Source of the DNA: Chlorops oryzae
Lineage: Eukaryota; Arthropoda; Insecta; Diptera; Chloropidae
Length of the DNA stretch: 64,000 bases
Direction of reading: 5' to 3'
Assembly (NCBI GenBank): GCA_020466095.1
Contig: CM035808.1
Span: forward strand, 51,807,388 to 51,871,387
Part shown: positions 32,976 through 43,857 of the stretch, piece after piece
How the letters are laid out: each line of letters begins with the position of its first letter
Position numbering within the stretch: the stretch's first letter is position 1
Notes under the pieces: generated by a model
Database searches by the model: none
Told to the model about the DNA's origin: nothing
The model's input: the letters and a program-made list of their open reading frames with translations, nothing else
Program-made: the position numbers and the translations under genes

Positions 32976-33554
32976 TCAATGAATGCTTAGGTTTACTATA
33001 GAAATGTTGGCTTTACACACTTTGTAATCTCGAAGCCCTTGTAAGTCTCTAATCAAATCATTTAATTCAGTTTGGGAAAACGCTTGTCGTTGAGAAGACG
33101 TCTCAAAGTTTGGGTCAAGACTTTCCTGGTCCTCTGAAGCACAACCTTCAGATAGTTCGTTAGGAAGCAAAGTATTATTCAAAAATAGGGGCAACTGATG
33201 ATCTTCATTCGATTTTCTTTAGCTCTGGATAAGTCACCGATTGCATTTTTGGGAAAACAATTGCCTTTTTGGTTTTGATGGTGTATCCTGTCATATTGCA
33301 AGCACAAAAGTCACAATCTTGCGTGTGGTTTTGAGGTTCCCATAGACCACTTGCGAAGTTCTGCTACGCAACTCCTACAAACCATATTCGGTGTCCATGG
33401 CTTGTCCAAATTGCGAATAGTACCTAACACCGAAATATTTTTCGTAACTGCTTTTTACAACATCCGTTATTGGACTTTGCTGTTTTAACAGCAAATACGC
33501 ACCGCAAATGTAGCAAAAGCGCTCTCGAGAATTAACATATTTGCGTGAAGCCAT
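32976..33554 (-). pseudogene. Cysteine-containing dispersed arthropod protein, frameshifted
   Basis: On the minus strand the start MASRKYVNSRERFCYICGAY at 33554 is followed by SYEKYFGVRYY. After frame changes around 33380-33300 come VCRSCVAELRKWSMGTSKPH and CDFCACNMTGYTIKTKK, then FLNNTLLPNELSEGCASEDQ and a tail ending at 32976. The set FCY-CG ... C-SC ... L-W ... CDFC ... G recalls a multi-copy arthropod family of short Cys-rich proteins often found near repeats, recognised only by pattern. At least two frameshifts disable it. Function unknown. Confidence 0.6.
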
Positions 33555-33621
33555 TGCAACAATATTAATATAATATAATACACAATATTTACAAGAATGA
33601 ATAAAGATCAAAACAAAGTCG

Positions 33622-34061
33622 TATCGCCTTTGACTTTTTATAATAAAAACAAGTGGATTTTTCAATTGCGACATGTTGCTAGAATTTTCGAATTGAATGC
33701 CTTCATAAAAATGATTATTTCTCTGCGAAACCTAAGACGAAAAAACCTTAGAAAGAAAAAATCTACACAAAATAGATAGTTCTTCGGTCCTAAATACTGA
33801 TATTGAAAATAACACAAGCGGTTTTTAAGATAAATTCGTTGAAAGTACACAAAAAATGAATTTTTTACAGAAAAATAAAATTTTTCGACTTTGAGCATCA
33901 AATTGCACCATTTATTGTTAAAACTTTTTGGTGTTTTTGATATTTCGTGAAAATTGAATTATCCTAGAACACCTTGTCGTTTAAAAATTTTAAATATGGG
34001 ATACCACAATTTAGAAAACTTCAATCACAAAAATCATTGGTATAAAAAACTGAATGCGTGG
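33622..34061 (-). repeat. Dispersed repeat R, copy 2, left part
   Basis: Reverse complement of 28590-29016 plus 30321-30345 without the DINE-like insertion. It is interrupted at 34061 by BEL copy 2 and resumes at 41284. Confidence 0.82.
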
Positions 34062-34685
34062 TGTTCGTTCTTCGCCGCCGCATGGTAGCCGCGCCTTCAT
34101 GACGTGGCGAATTAACTATCCTCTTTTCGTTTTTCTTCTCTTCTCGAAGTCCGAGTTCGAGCGAGGATGCTTTTTTCGCGCGATACCTTTAAGACTCGTG
34201 ACACAGACCTCGCCGATGTAACACGCGATCCAAACGATTCGAAAAAGTAAGATCGCCCTGACCGTTTGTGCGCGCACCATCGCCCTCCGAAACAATAAGT
34301 TAAAATTCAAAAAGAAAAAAAAAAAAAATCTAAATCGAAATTTAATGAACTAAAAATAAAAAATAAAAAAAAAAAAAAAATAAAAAATAAAAAACGAAAG
34401 AACTCAAGTGCATTAGCGTGAACTACATAAACAACAAAAAACCCACCGCCAAGAAGGCAAATTGGTTTAAGTTTTTTTTTTAATTAATTTTTTATATATA
34501 TATATATACGCCAAGAAGGCAGATTTTTTTCCAACTCACCAAAACACCACACAACCGCGTCGCGTAAACAAAAAAAAAGAGGAAAAACAATATATAATTC
34601 TACGTGCTCGGCAGCCTCCAACCAAAAAACCACCGCAGCGGAATACCAGGTACGTCCACTTGCTCCCTTGCCCCTCACATTAACA
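34062..34685 (+). repeat. 5' LTR of BEL copy 2
   Basis: TGTTCG...TTAACA, followed by TTTGGCGATCCTGCCAGGAG, the usual BEL-type sequence at the primer site. Contains A-rich tracts (34310-34390) and a TATATATATA tract. Confidence 0.93.
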
Positions 34686-35792
34686 TTTGGCGATCCTGCC
34701 AGGAGCCTGGAATAGGTTCTGGTGGACCATAATAGTTAGAAAGGGTCGAAAAAGTCCGTCACGTGCACGTCGCCTTTGACCTCTGTTTGCCCTAGTGCAA
34801 ATTCAAGAGCACGACAAGATCAAAGCGCGTGTCACGCATTACAACGTAACGGCGGGACAAACTCTTTCCTCCTCGACATCAATCATCTGTCTCAGTCGCA
34901 CACCCGTGTGTCGTTTGGTGGTGGTTTTTGTGCACAGCCGATAGTGCAAAACAACAAACACATAGCAGCATTTGGTTTTCTCGTTCCCCTTTGAGGACGA
35001 GTTGCAGTTTTTTCTCTTTTCTTTTGTTGCTTTTGGTTACTGGACACGCAGCGAAACCGTGTCTCGACTTTGGTTTTTTTCATCGAAATTTCATACGAAT
35101 TCAAGGCCAGCAGACAACGAGCCATAAACGTATAGGGCATACGTGCATTGTGTTGCGTAGGTCAGTTCTAACGCTGTGCGTTACATCGAACTTCGAACAT
35201 AGACGTTGATCGCGTATTGCCTGTTCGAGCGAACGTGGGTGAACTCAATTAAAACACACGGCCTCATACATACGATCCGTCGCTCTGCCTGCGCTCTGCC
35301 TGCACGCTGTTTTTGATTTACGTGCATCACATCGACTTTGCGAATTGGTTAAAAAACTTGATTTTCTAACAAATCAATTGAATTTGACCTATATTTTCTT
35401 ACTGGAATTTCTTAAATAATTTGGAATTTTTTATCATTGGATTCGGAGTACCAGGAGTCTTGTGGAGGTGTTGCGAAGCGCAGGAATTATTGAGGATTCG
35501 CTGCCACGGTTGCATATATTTTCTCCAGTTTGTTTATTTCTTTATCACGGCTGACTTGAAGGTGCTCAGACGACATCGATCATCACCGTGCCCTACGACC
35601 GGTCTCTTCCGCACCCGACAAAGCCTAGTACATCCATATTGCCATCGATAATTTTGCGTTTGGTAAAATTAAATTCAAGCGTGGGCGAGTATATTCGTTA
35701 ATTTTGCTGACATATTATTAAATATTTTTTCGTTTTTTCACTCCGGAATCGCGTTGCTTGAGCTGTGTTCACGTTTCATGTTCGCTTCCAAA
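34686..35792 (+). other. BEL copy 2 untranslated leader
   Basis: About 1.1 kb between the 5' LTR and the gag start. It begins with a TTTGGCGATCCTGCCAGG primer-site-like sequence. Short frames are present but none resembles a protein. Confidence 0.7.
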
Positions 35793-37946
35793 ATGGCTTT
35801 CAATTTACAATTCAATGATGCGGTGGAGCAGCTTAAGAGCTACTGCGATGTGATTATGCGCTCCAATCCCTTGAATCAAACCGAGTCGCTCATCGAAGTT
35901 AAAATTGAGGAAACTGACTCTTGTTGGCAACGTGTTCAAGAGACGTACAGCCGCGCTCTCGCACATGACGAATGGACTGCTGAGGTTGCCGCCAGTGCTC
36001 TAGTTACTTATAATGAATGTCGCGATCTCCATGTTACTGCTCGAGCGCAGCTGAAGGATATGTTACGGATGCATTCCCACGCACATAAACCATTATCCAG
36101 CTCACGGGCGCCTCCCCAAAATGCTGAGATGCCGCCAGAAGATAATTTTATTCGAGTGCCCCCTTGTGACGTCGCGAATTTTTCCGGAGGGTACAATGAG
36201 TGGCCAGCGTTTCGTGATATGTTCACAGCCTTATACATCAACAATCCAAGGTTGCCACCCGTACAAAAGCTCTACTATCTGCATTACAAAACGACAGGCG
36301 CCGAAGCTGCGATTGTTAAAGGATATCCATTATGCGGCTCGAATTTTATCCATGCCTGGGAGGCTCTCAAGACGCGCTACGAGAACAAGCGCAATTTAAT
36401 CGATCATCAATTAAAAACCTTGTTCGATCTGCCGCCTATTGAAAACGAAACCAGCGAGGGAATTTTGAAAATACAAACGACGGTCAACGGTTGTATCACC
36501 CTGATGAAAAGTCAAGGAGTTGTCGATTTTTTTGATGCCATGCTCGTCCATATTTGCTCCAGCCGCCTGCCAGCCTCTACGATTGCACAATGGGAGCAGT
36601 CGCTTTCATCGCATCGAGAGCTGCCGACTTGGAAACAGATGAACGAGTTTCTCAGCAATCGTTATGAAGTCGTCGAACGCCTTTCGAGCTTCACGGAAGT
36701 AAAAGCGCCGGTTCTATCAGCAAGCCAGCCAACTTCATCGACCTACGCGTTCCACACACAAGAGCAAATACCAGGATCGTGTTCCTCGTGCAATGGAAAT
36801 CACCCTCTACGCCAATGCTCTCAATTTTTGAAGATGCCAGTCGCGGAACGTTTTCAAATCATCACAGAACCAAAGCGTTGCTTCAATTGTCTCGCTACCA
36901 GTCACCAACGATCCAATTGCCCCAGTCCACACAACTGTGCGAAGTGCCAACAACGACATCACACTTTGTTGCATGTTTCGAGCGCGGCTGCAACACCGGA
37001 CAACAAAGTCTCTACCCCCCCATTGACATCTCCCCCGGAGATGGGCCCGTTTCCGACGAGCCAACCGCCGCATTTTCGTGCGCAACCAGAGGCTTCGAGC
37101 TCCGTGAGCATCCCCTCCCCGTCACAGGCACACGCACACGTCTCCATCAGCCAGACTCAGGCGCCTTTGCCAACGGTTCGGGCGCTTTTAGATCAAGGTT
37201 CGCAGAGGAAATTTCTTACTGCTCGACTGCAGCTGCATTTGAATTTGCCAACGACTCATAAAATCTGCAACGCCTCTAGCATGGGTGGCCAATGCACCCA
37301 AATCGCGAAAAAGAAATGCACCATCACGCTCGACTCGCCTCGTTCTTCGTTCAAGGAAGAAATCGATGCCGTGGTGTTGCCGAAATTGACCAATTGGCTT
37401 CCGGCCAAAAGGGTCTCCAATTTGGATCCCCACGAGATCTCATCGTTGGAGCTCGCCGATCCCCGGTTTATGAATCCAGCCCGCATCGATATGGTCATCG
37501 GGTCTGATATCATGCCGAAATTACTGCGGCCGCGCGTCAAGATGAATGTCGGAGGAAGCCTTATTGCCCAAAATTCAATATTCGGATGGTATTTGAGTGG
37601 GCCAATCGCCAGCGAATCCATCGAAGCGTTTACGACGCAAGTCTCCTCCGGAGACCACCAGGAGTCACTTCACGAGTCACTCAAATCATTTCCAGAACAA
37701 GAGGAAGTTTCAGCCTCGCCTCTCCCTCTTCCAGAGGACATCTATTGCGAAAAAATATATTCGCAAATCACATCTAGCAATTCGGATGGTAGGCCCGTTG
37801 TGCGTCCACCGTTTAAGATCGAATTTTCTAAAGCCGCTCCTTGCTTGGACTCGTCGCGATTTGGAGCGCTGACGCAATACAGGAGCTTGAAGAAAAGGCT
37901 CGCACGGCAGCGCGACACACAGTGTGCCGAGTGCGGCCAAAAATAG
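35793..37946 (+). CDS. BEL/Pao gag-protease polyprotein (truncated C-terminus)
   Basis: I take the ATG at 35793 (MAFNLQFNDAVEQLKSYCD) because it matches the start region of copy 1; the open frame extends further upstream to 35754. The capsid region includes FSGGYNEWPAFRDMF and HQLKTLFDLP. Three knuckle-like motifs follow at about residues 330-400 (CSSCNGNHPLRQC, CFNCLATSHQRSNC, CAKCQQRHHTLLH). The aspartic protease has ALLDQGSQRKFL, with the Asp-Gln-Gly-Ser seen in BEL proteases, then RIDMVIGSDIMPKLLRP. The frame runs into the inserted transposon at 37919 and stops 28 bases inside it. Confidence 0.92.
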   Translation: MAFNLQFNDAVEQLKSYCDVIMRSNPLNQTESLIEVKIEETDSCWQRVQETYSRALAHDEWTAEVAASALVTYNECRDLHVTARAQLKDMLRMHSHAHKPLSSSRAPPQNAEMPPEDNFIRVPPCDVANFSGGYNEWPAFRDMFTALYINNPRLPPVQKLYYLHYKTTGAEAAIVKGYPLCGSNFIHAWEALKTRYENKRNLIDHQLKTLFDLPPIENETSEGILKIQTTVNGCITLMKSQGVVDFFDAMLVHICSSRLPASTIAQWEQSLSSHRELPTWKQMNEFLSNRYEVVERLSSFTEVKAPVLSASQPTSSTYAFHTQEQIPGSCSSCNGNHPLRQCSQFLKMPVAERFQIITEPKRCFNCLATSHQRSNCPSPHNCAKCQQRHHTLLHVSSAAATPDNKVSTPPLTSPPEMGPFPTSQPPHFRAQPEASSSVSIPSPSQAHAHVSISQTQAPLPTVRALLDQGSQRKFLTARLQLHLNLPTTHKICNASSMGGQCTQIAKKKCTITLDSPRSSFKEEIDAVVLPKLTNWLPAKRVSNLDPHEISSLELADPRFMNPARIDMVIGSDIMPKLLRPRVKMNVGGSLIAQNSIFGWYLSGPIASESIEAFTTQVSSGDHQESLHESLKSFPEQEEVSASPLPLPEDIYCEKIYSQITSSNSDGRPVVRPPFKIEFSKAAPCLDSSRFGALTQYRSLKKRLARQRDTQCAECGQK

Positions 37947-40263
37947 TAAAAATAAAAGTGCAGATTTTGAAGAATTTTTTTTTATGGCTTCTTAGAGAAT
38001 ACATTGAATTAAAAATTCCCAAATTTTCTTGCCGATATCTTTAGTTTTGCGATCACAACACGCCTTTGAAGTTGTCTTATGCAAAATGTGAACTTTTGTT
38101 GTTTTGCACAATTATTGCATATGCGCGGGTTCAAATCGAATAAAGAGTAAGTATACAACTATAAATACCCAAGTATCATATATCAAATTGAAGTGTAGCT
38201 TATTTACAATCATAAAAACGTATTCGTGTATATAAATTATTATTATATACAAAATATTATTACTGTTAAAAAAATATGTGAAATACTGAAAAATTGAACA
38301 TTTCACAGAATTTCAAAATTGAAAAAAAAAATTATGCGAAATATGACCTCTCTAATTTTTTTATATGTTATTAAGTAATAGGCGCTTATCATAAAAAAAA
38401 GTTAAAATTTAACAAATTTGTTGCGATTTCGGATTTATGTTCCATGTTATGGAGCACTAAAATTAGGTTATAAAATTATTAATTGCACATACAAACAAAT
38501 ACCAGGAAATTTTGCAAATAAGTTTATACAAAATATATATTGTATGAAAGAAAAAACCCTAAAATTTAATAATTTATATTGTTTTTGTTAATGTTTTTAT
38601 TGAACAATGTAAAAATATGCATGTGAAATAGGTAAAAATATTGGGAAATATGCAAAAACTATGCAAATTTCAAAAGATTTTTAAAAAATTTAAAAAAAAA
38701 ATGACCTCCTCAAATTTTTGATATTTTATTGCCTATGATATCTTCTAAAAATTAAAAAAAAATTATATTAAAATTCGTTGCGATTTCGGAGTTATACAAG
38801 TTTTCGTAAAGGTCCAAAATACAGGCGGAAATGCACTAATTACCAACAATTGAACACAGTTCGAAAGCGTATATTCAAACACAACGGCTAAAATGTTGAA
38901 GTTTAACTTATTTAACATTATTAGTTATAATTTAAGGTGGTTGTCAACACTAAATATAATTAAGTATTTAGCAATATATAAACTATAGCAGAATATGGTA
39001 TAAAAACAAAACGCGAAAAGTGTCAAAATAAATGTTGTGCAGTGTTGTCATGTGGTGCAGCTATAAATATTGAAACATTTAGTATTTTGCTAAACAATAC
39101 ATATAGTTTGTATATCACACATTGACATTATAAAACATTTTCCCCTCCCAATCGGTATGCTGTCGGAAGATGCACTAGAGGCTCGGCATAAGGAATTCAG
39201 ATATGCTAGATTGCAAAAAGCCCGTAAATGTTCCAGAGAGGCAGCTAACAGAGACGTTTTAAAAAATTTACTGTTGTCTTCGGAGCCACTTATTTCAAAA
39301 TATAGAAAATTGAAGCAAAAAGGAAAGATCTCCAATGAAGAAATTAAAGCATATATTTTGGTAAAACAAAAAGATGAAACGGATTCGGATTCTTCTTTAG
39401 AAATAGATTTGGAAGACTCTTTATCGGAAGATTATAACTGCAGCTCTTCAGATGATTAAATCTTAGAATAAATTTAAATAAAAATGTATATGTATACATA
39501 GCTGCACTTAAAAAAGCATAAGTAAAAATTTAATATCTCTTTAAAAAAAACCAATAGAATAAACACAACTTAATTACCTTTCAAATAATACTTTGTTCTT
39601 TAATTTAGATGATATATGCATTATAACTACAAGTTTTATATGGCTTAATAAGCTATATATCTTTTTACTACACCTTATATGAACGTTAAAAACGCAAAGA
39701 AATTTAATTGTGAGTTATTCCTTTGAAATTTATCAAATAAAAAAGCTCTACAATTCAAGAATAACGTAAGCGTCAGTATCAAATATATGGGATTTATACA
39801 TTGAAATTCACTGTTTTTTCCACCTCGCTTTTTTTTCTTTGGCAAGGCTGGGCTGGTCTTTTTAAATTTTTCTATTGAAAACATGTTTGAATTTTACAAT
39901 TAAATTTAAATTCATCAATTTTTATAAAAATTTTATACGATTTGCAGGGGGTTCATTACCCCTGTATCTCCCAACTTTGAGTAGGCGTAGCACAAAAAGT
40001 GGGCGTGGCAGCCCACCCAAGTTAAATTTTCCCAATTTTAGAGCATGAATTTAAGCTCTGCTCCAAATTTCAAGTCTGTAGGACTAAAATGGCGGAATTT
40101 GGGTCCCCTTTTTACATGGGGGATGGGGGTTGGGGTGGTCGGATTTTTACAATTTTTTCAAAATTTCTTAATTTTATAAAAATAAACCTCCATGCCAAAT
40201 TTCATTGCTCTACGACAACTCCTTCTATTTTTGGCCAAGCAATGTATGGAGTCGGCACACTGT
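37919..40263 (+). mobile_element. DNA transposon (hAT-like ends) inside BEL copy 2
   Basis: The direct repeat GCGACAC at 37912-37918 and 40264-40270 flanks inverted ends ACAGTGTGCCGA...TCGGCACACTGT. Further inside, both ends share GGCCAAAAATAG in inverted orientation. A 7-bp repeat that could be an imperfect 8-bp duplication fits hAT-like or P-like classes. The 2345-bp body is AT-rich and holds only the short open frame at 39157. A related right end lies at about 51480-51575. Confidence 0.7.
39157..39459 (+). CDS. C-terminal fragment of an unnamed transposon-type protein
   Basis: The 100-codon frame reads MLSEDALEARHKEFRYARLQ, then KARKCSREAANRDVLKNLLL and SSEPLISKYRKLKQ, with an acidic serine-rich end. 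The same frame is open upstream with FPLPIG. The pattern SE-A-EARHK-FR...R-CSR-N-D-L--LLLSS-P-IS recalls the C-terminus of a multi-copy arthropod and hydrozoan transposon-associated protein family, recognised by pattern only. The N-terminal part is absent, so this is probably a last exon or remnant of the 37919-40263 element's own gene. Confidence 0.5.
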   Translation: MLSEDALEARHKEFRYARLQKARKCSREAANRDVLKNLLLSSEPLISKYRKLKQKGKISNEEIKAYILVKQKDETDSDSSLEIDLEDSLSEDYNCSSSDD

Positions 40264-40660
40264 GCGACACCTTTAATTCAGTGACCAAGCCCGAGAGTAC
40301 ATCCACGAAGATACGAATCGTTTTCAACACTATCCAAAACTTATCGCTGAACGATGTGGTTTATGTTGGAGCGGTGCTGCAAGCGTATCTGGTCTTTCGT
40401 ATGATCAGCTGTGCATTCGTCATCCAGCAGTTCGATCCAGGTGGATTTTCGCTATCGAGGTGTCGACGCGAGTTTTCCACCTCACGCCGCTGCTTCTGAT
40501 CGCAACACCTCCCCCTCCCCCTTTTCATTTATTGTTCACTATCTTCTCAACAAAATCGCCTCCGCCTTCTCCTACCAACGTCGCCACGGCCCAAACCAAT
40601 CGTCTAGCAGACGCGAACTGGATTGAGAAATTATAGTTGCGTAGCGCAAGGCGGGCAGTA
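40264..40660 (+). pseudogene. BEL copy 2 reverse transcriptase remnant and 3' end
   Basis: VTKPESTSTKIRIVFN and LSLNDVVYVGAVLQAYLVF match the start of the RT domain of copy 1, then the sequence jumps to non-coding 3' DNA ending in AGGCGGGCAGTA just before the 3' LTR. The catalytic YVDD region, RNase H and integrase are deleted. Confidence 0.85.
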
Positions 40661-41283
40661 TGTTCGTTCTTCGCCGCCGCATGGTAGCCGCGCCTTCATG
40701 ACGTGGCGAATTAACTATCCTCTTTTCGTTTTTCTTCTCTTCTCGAAGTCCGAGTTCGAGCGAGGATGCTTTTTTCGCGCGATACCTTTAAGACTCGTGA
40801 CACAGACCTCGCCGATGTAACACGCGATCCAAACGATTCGAAAAAGTAAGATCGCCCTGACCGTTTGTGCGCGCACCATCGCCCTCCGAAACAATAAGTT
40901 AAAATTCAAAAAGAAAAAAAAAAAAAAATCTAAATCGAAATTTAATGAACTAAAAATAAAAAATAAAAATAAAAAAAAAAAAAAAAATAAAAAACGAAAG
41001 AACTCAAGTGCATTAGCGTGAACTACATAAACAACAAAAAACCCACCGCCAAGAAGGCAAATTGGTTTAAGTTTTTTTTTTAATTAATTTTTTATATATA
41101 TATATACGCCAAGAAGGCAGATTTTTTTCCAACTCACCAAAACACCACACAACCGCGTCGCGTAAACAAAAAAAAAGAGGAAAAACAATATATAATTCTA
41201 CGTGCTCGGCAGCCTCCAACCAAAAAACCACCGCAGCGGAATACCAGGTACGTCCACTTGCTCCCTTGCCCCTCACATTAACA
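40661..41283 (+). repeat. 3' LTR of BEL copy 2
   Basis: 623 bp from TGTTCG to TTAACA, followed by the CGTGG target duplication. Confidence 0.95.
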
Positions 41284-41410
41284 CGTGGTTTTCTCGAAAC
41301 TCTGGCGTGATGGAATTTTTTCACTATTTTTCAATTTTTTTCTGAAACAAAATCTAATGAAAACACTACTTTTTTCTCAAAAAGGTTTTTAGTTGTAAGT
41401 CTGTGAAAAT
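41284..41410 (-). repeat. Dispersed repeat R, copy 2, right part
   Basis: CGTGGTTTTCTCGAAACTCT continues repeat R as the complement of 28570-28590 and upstream. Similarity fades after about 45 bp and reappears around 41392-41410 (GTAAGTCTGTG). Confidence 0.65.
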
Positions 41411-41656
41411 AAAAAGCCTTCTCTGCCTGAAGAATTTTTTTTGGCAAATTTAATTCAATTACACCGAGAGAAATAACAAAAGTTAAATCAACACTACTTA
41501 GAACAGCTAAACTAAGAGTGGTCAAAAAACCTGTATTCCGCGTTAAATGCACTGAAAATGGCAATCAAATGAACAGTCGAAAAACAGTTACTTTTTATGT
41601 TCAAATTCGCTTTCGTTCACTTAAACGTATAAGTTCGCATTCTGATCAGCCGTCTC

Positions 41657-41736
41657 CGGAGGTTACGATAGCTCAGTGTTTTAAACTGTGACTCGACAGT
41701 CGTGAGCTTCGGGGTTCTATCCCTGCTGGCGGCGCG
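41657..41736 (+). repeat. tRNA-like module
   Basis: TACGATAGCTCAGTG-like box A and GGGGTTCTATCCCTGC box B lie about 45 bases apart. The D arm is plausible but the acceptor stem is weak. Confidence 0.45.
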
Positions 41737-41970
41737 AATTTTTCTGAATGTTTTTTTAATTTCAGTTTTTTTTTTTTTTTGTTCAGAGTGTAGTTGTTTT
41801 GGAAGTCATAAAATTTCTCCTAAATTTTTAAGGTTTTAATTTATTTAATTTTTTTTTAGTGGTTCATTTTCAAGCAAACAATTTTGGGAGTGAAACAATT
41901 CCTTAAGCACGTTCCCCAAATCTTGAGCAACCATAAACTCAAGTGAGCATTTTGACCAACAAATTAAATT

Positions 41971-42047
41971 CGTTCGTTTAGCGTAATGGTTAAGACGTTC
42001 GCCCACTTCGCTGGGAGGTCAGCGGTTCAAGGCTCGGCCAAGGCGAG
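41971..42047 (+). repeat. tRNA-like module
   Basis: TTTAGCGTAATGGTTAAGACG resembles a box A and D loop, and AGCGGTTCAAGGCTCGG a degenerate box B. It lies 300 bp from the module at 41657. Confidence 0.45.
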
Positions 42048-42152
42048 AAAATTTAAGGAGATGAACGAGAAAATTTAAATAGAAACACAATTAAGCACAA
42101 TTTGCATTTTGAAGATGGGATCGAATTCCTCGACTAGCCAAATACAAATTTG

Positions 42153-42972
42153 GTTTTTATACCCAGCGTAAGCGGGGTATATTAGTTTTGTGCGAATCTT
42201 GTAACAGGGAGAACTAAGCTCCGGAGATATAGACATATATATATGGAAATGATCAGGATCAAAAACTGGATCGATTTAGACATGCCCGTCTGTCCGTCTG
42301 TCCGTCCGTCCGTCCGTCCGTCTATCCGTCTGTCCGTCTGTCCGTCCGTCCGTGGTCGGATCTCCTCCGAAACGGCTGAACCAATGAAGTCGAAATTTGG
42401 CACACATGTATATCAGGGTCCGAGTATGATCCTAAGTAAAAATGGGAGACATCCGCCCACTGCCACGCCCACAAATGAATTTATTGTGTTTTCAATAAAA
42501 TGCTTGTAACTTGCGAACCACTCAACACATTCCATTGATATTTGGTGTACTGGTAAACTACGAAAAGGTACATATCCTGGAAAAAAATAGACGCCGCCCT
42601 CCGTGAGCCACGCCCACAAATAAGTTCACAAAAAGGGCTTATCGTAACTTGTGAAGTAAAAGGCGTAGAAGCTTCAAATTCGCAACATAGGTTGACCAAG
42701 GCGAATGAAAGGTGTAGGAAAAAATTTTTTGTGGCCCGCCCACTGCCACGCCCACAAATGAAGGTTTTTTGTAACTTCCGAAGTAAAAGGCGTAGAAGCT
42801 TCAAATTCGCAACACAGGTTCACCAAGGCGAATGAAAGGTGTAGGGAAATAATTTATTTTGCCCTCCCACTGCCACGCCCACAAATAGAGAAGCAAATCA
42901 TTATGCGCTCATAATGTCGGGACGCTGGGTATTTCAAAGTCGGGCTTGACCGACTTTAGCTTTCTTACTTGT
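42153..42972 (-). mobile_element. DINE/Helentron-like element, family A copy 2
   Basis: Reverse orientation. From the left it has TTTTTATACCCAGCG-taag-CGGGGTATA (3' hairpin), TA tract, TGATCAGGATCAAAAAC block, a CCGTCTGT microsatellite (42283-42352), three central-repeat copies (CCCACTGCCACGCCCACAAA), then the 5' hairpin and the ACTTGT end. It carries fewer central repeats than the copies at 52053 and 54131. Confidence 0.83.
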
Positions 42973-43204
42973 TTTTTTTTTTGTTATATTATTTTACAGA
43001 CTCTAATCCATTTGGTTAATTCACTATGTTAATTCAATGTGGAAACATGCTAATATACGTATAATCGCTGGTATCTGGCAAATACCCTATCGGAATTAAG
43101 GCAATCAGATTGAAAAAAAAAATGTTATACAATTAGTTGAAAATCAATTAATTGAAATTACATTCATGAATTTTAATACAATATATTAAATACATGTATT
43201 TGAT

Positions 43205-43277
43205 CTCTCCGTGGCGTAGCGCATAGCGATTGCGCTTAGCAAGCCGAAGGCTGGAGTTCGAATCCTGTTGCAGGCAG
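43205..43277 (+). repeat. tRNA-like module, same family as 31377
   Basis: CCGTGGCGTAGCGCATAGCG, then GCTGGAGTTCGAATCCTG and TTGCAGGCAG. Box A and box B are both good, and identity with 31377-31445 is clear at both boxes. Confidence 0.55.
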
Positions 43278-43579
43278 AAATAAGATGTGGAAAATTGGGA
43301 ATTGAAAGAAGCAGGTAAATTTTAAATATTAAGGAAAATTTTGATTATCTCATGGAGGAGAAAAGAAGCTACCACCCATACAGTAAAGTTTCCATCCTTT
43401 CTTCAAAAACGTCATTCTCAAGCTTTTCGAAAAAGTCCTATAAGTTCCACTAGAAATTTTCTTTTTTTATTATTTTGAATAAAAAGTTTGGTTGAAAGCA
43501 TATTCTTCTATGTTTTTTAATAATTATTTAAATGTTAGGTATATTAGTACCTACTTTTTACCCAAAAAAATAAAAAATA

Positions 43580-43640
43580 TCTCTTGCCTGAAGGGGATTT
43601 GAACTCACCGACATCGGATTGTTAGACAATCTCTCTTATT
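43580..43640 (-). repeat. tRNA-like 3' half
   Basis: On the minus strand GAGTTCAAATCCCCTTCAGG is a good box B with T-arm-like stem, but the 5' half with box A is not evident. Confidence 0.35.
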
Positions 43641-43857
43641 TTTGTTTTAAGAATTCCTTCTCAATTAACTTGAAAAAACAACTTTGAAATCACTCAAAGA
43701 AAAACTAAAATAATATCAATTTACAATAAACTGATTTTAAACTAGTTTAAAAGATACGCAGATTCAGGCAATTGACTTTCTCGTAATACATCGCCATGCT
43801 AAAAATGTCAGTTTTCTACATTGGAAAAAGTCAGAGTTTAAATTAATTGTCACTTTA

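Larger units (their letters stand above)
34062..41283 (+). mobile_element. BEL/Pao LTR retrotransposon, copy 2, internally deleted
   Basis: Two LTRs of 624 and 623 bp, beginning TGTTCGTTCTTCGCC and ending CCCCTCACATTAACA, are nearly identical. CGTGG at 34057-34061 and 41284-41288 is a perfect 5-bp target duplication, typical of BEL/Pao. The interior has an open gag-protease frame, then a secondary DNA transposon (37919-40263), then only a short RT piece, with most of pol deleted. Similar LTRs imply recent insertion, probably mobilised in trans or deleted afterwards. Confidence 0.95.

Noticed and set aside
34116..34310. Paired 64-codon minus-strand frames at 34116-34310 and 40715-40909
   Set aside because: Identical because they lie in the two LTRs of BEL copy 2; no domain.
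43205..43277. Functional tRNA gene
   Set aside because: Both promoter boxes are good, but the acceptor stem does not pair and a sister copy at 31377 is degenerate, so a SINE head is more likely.
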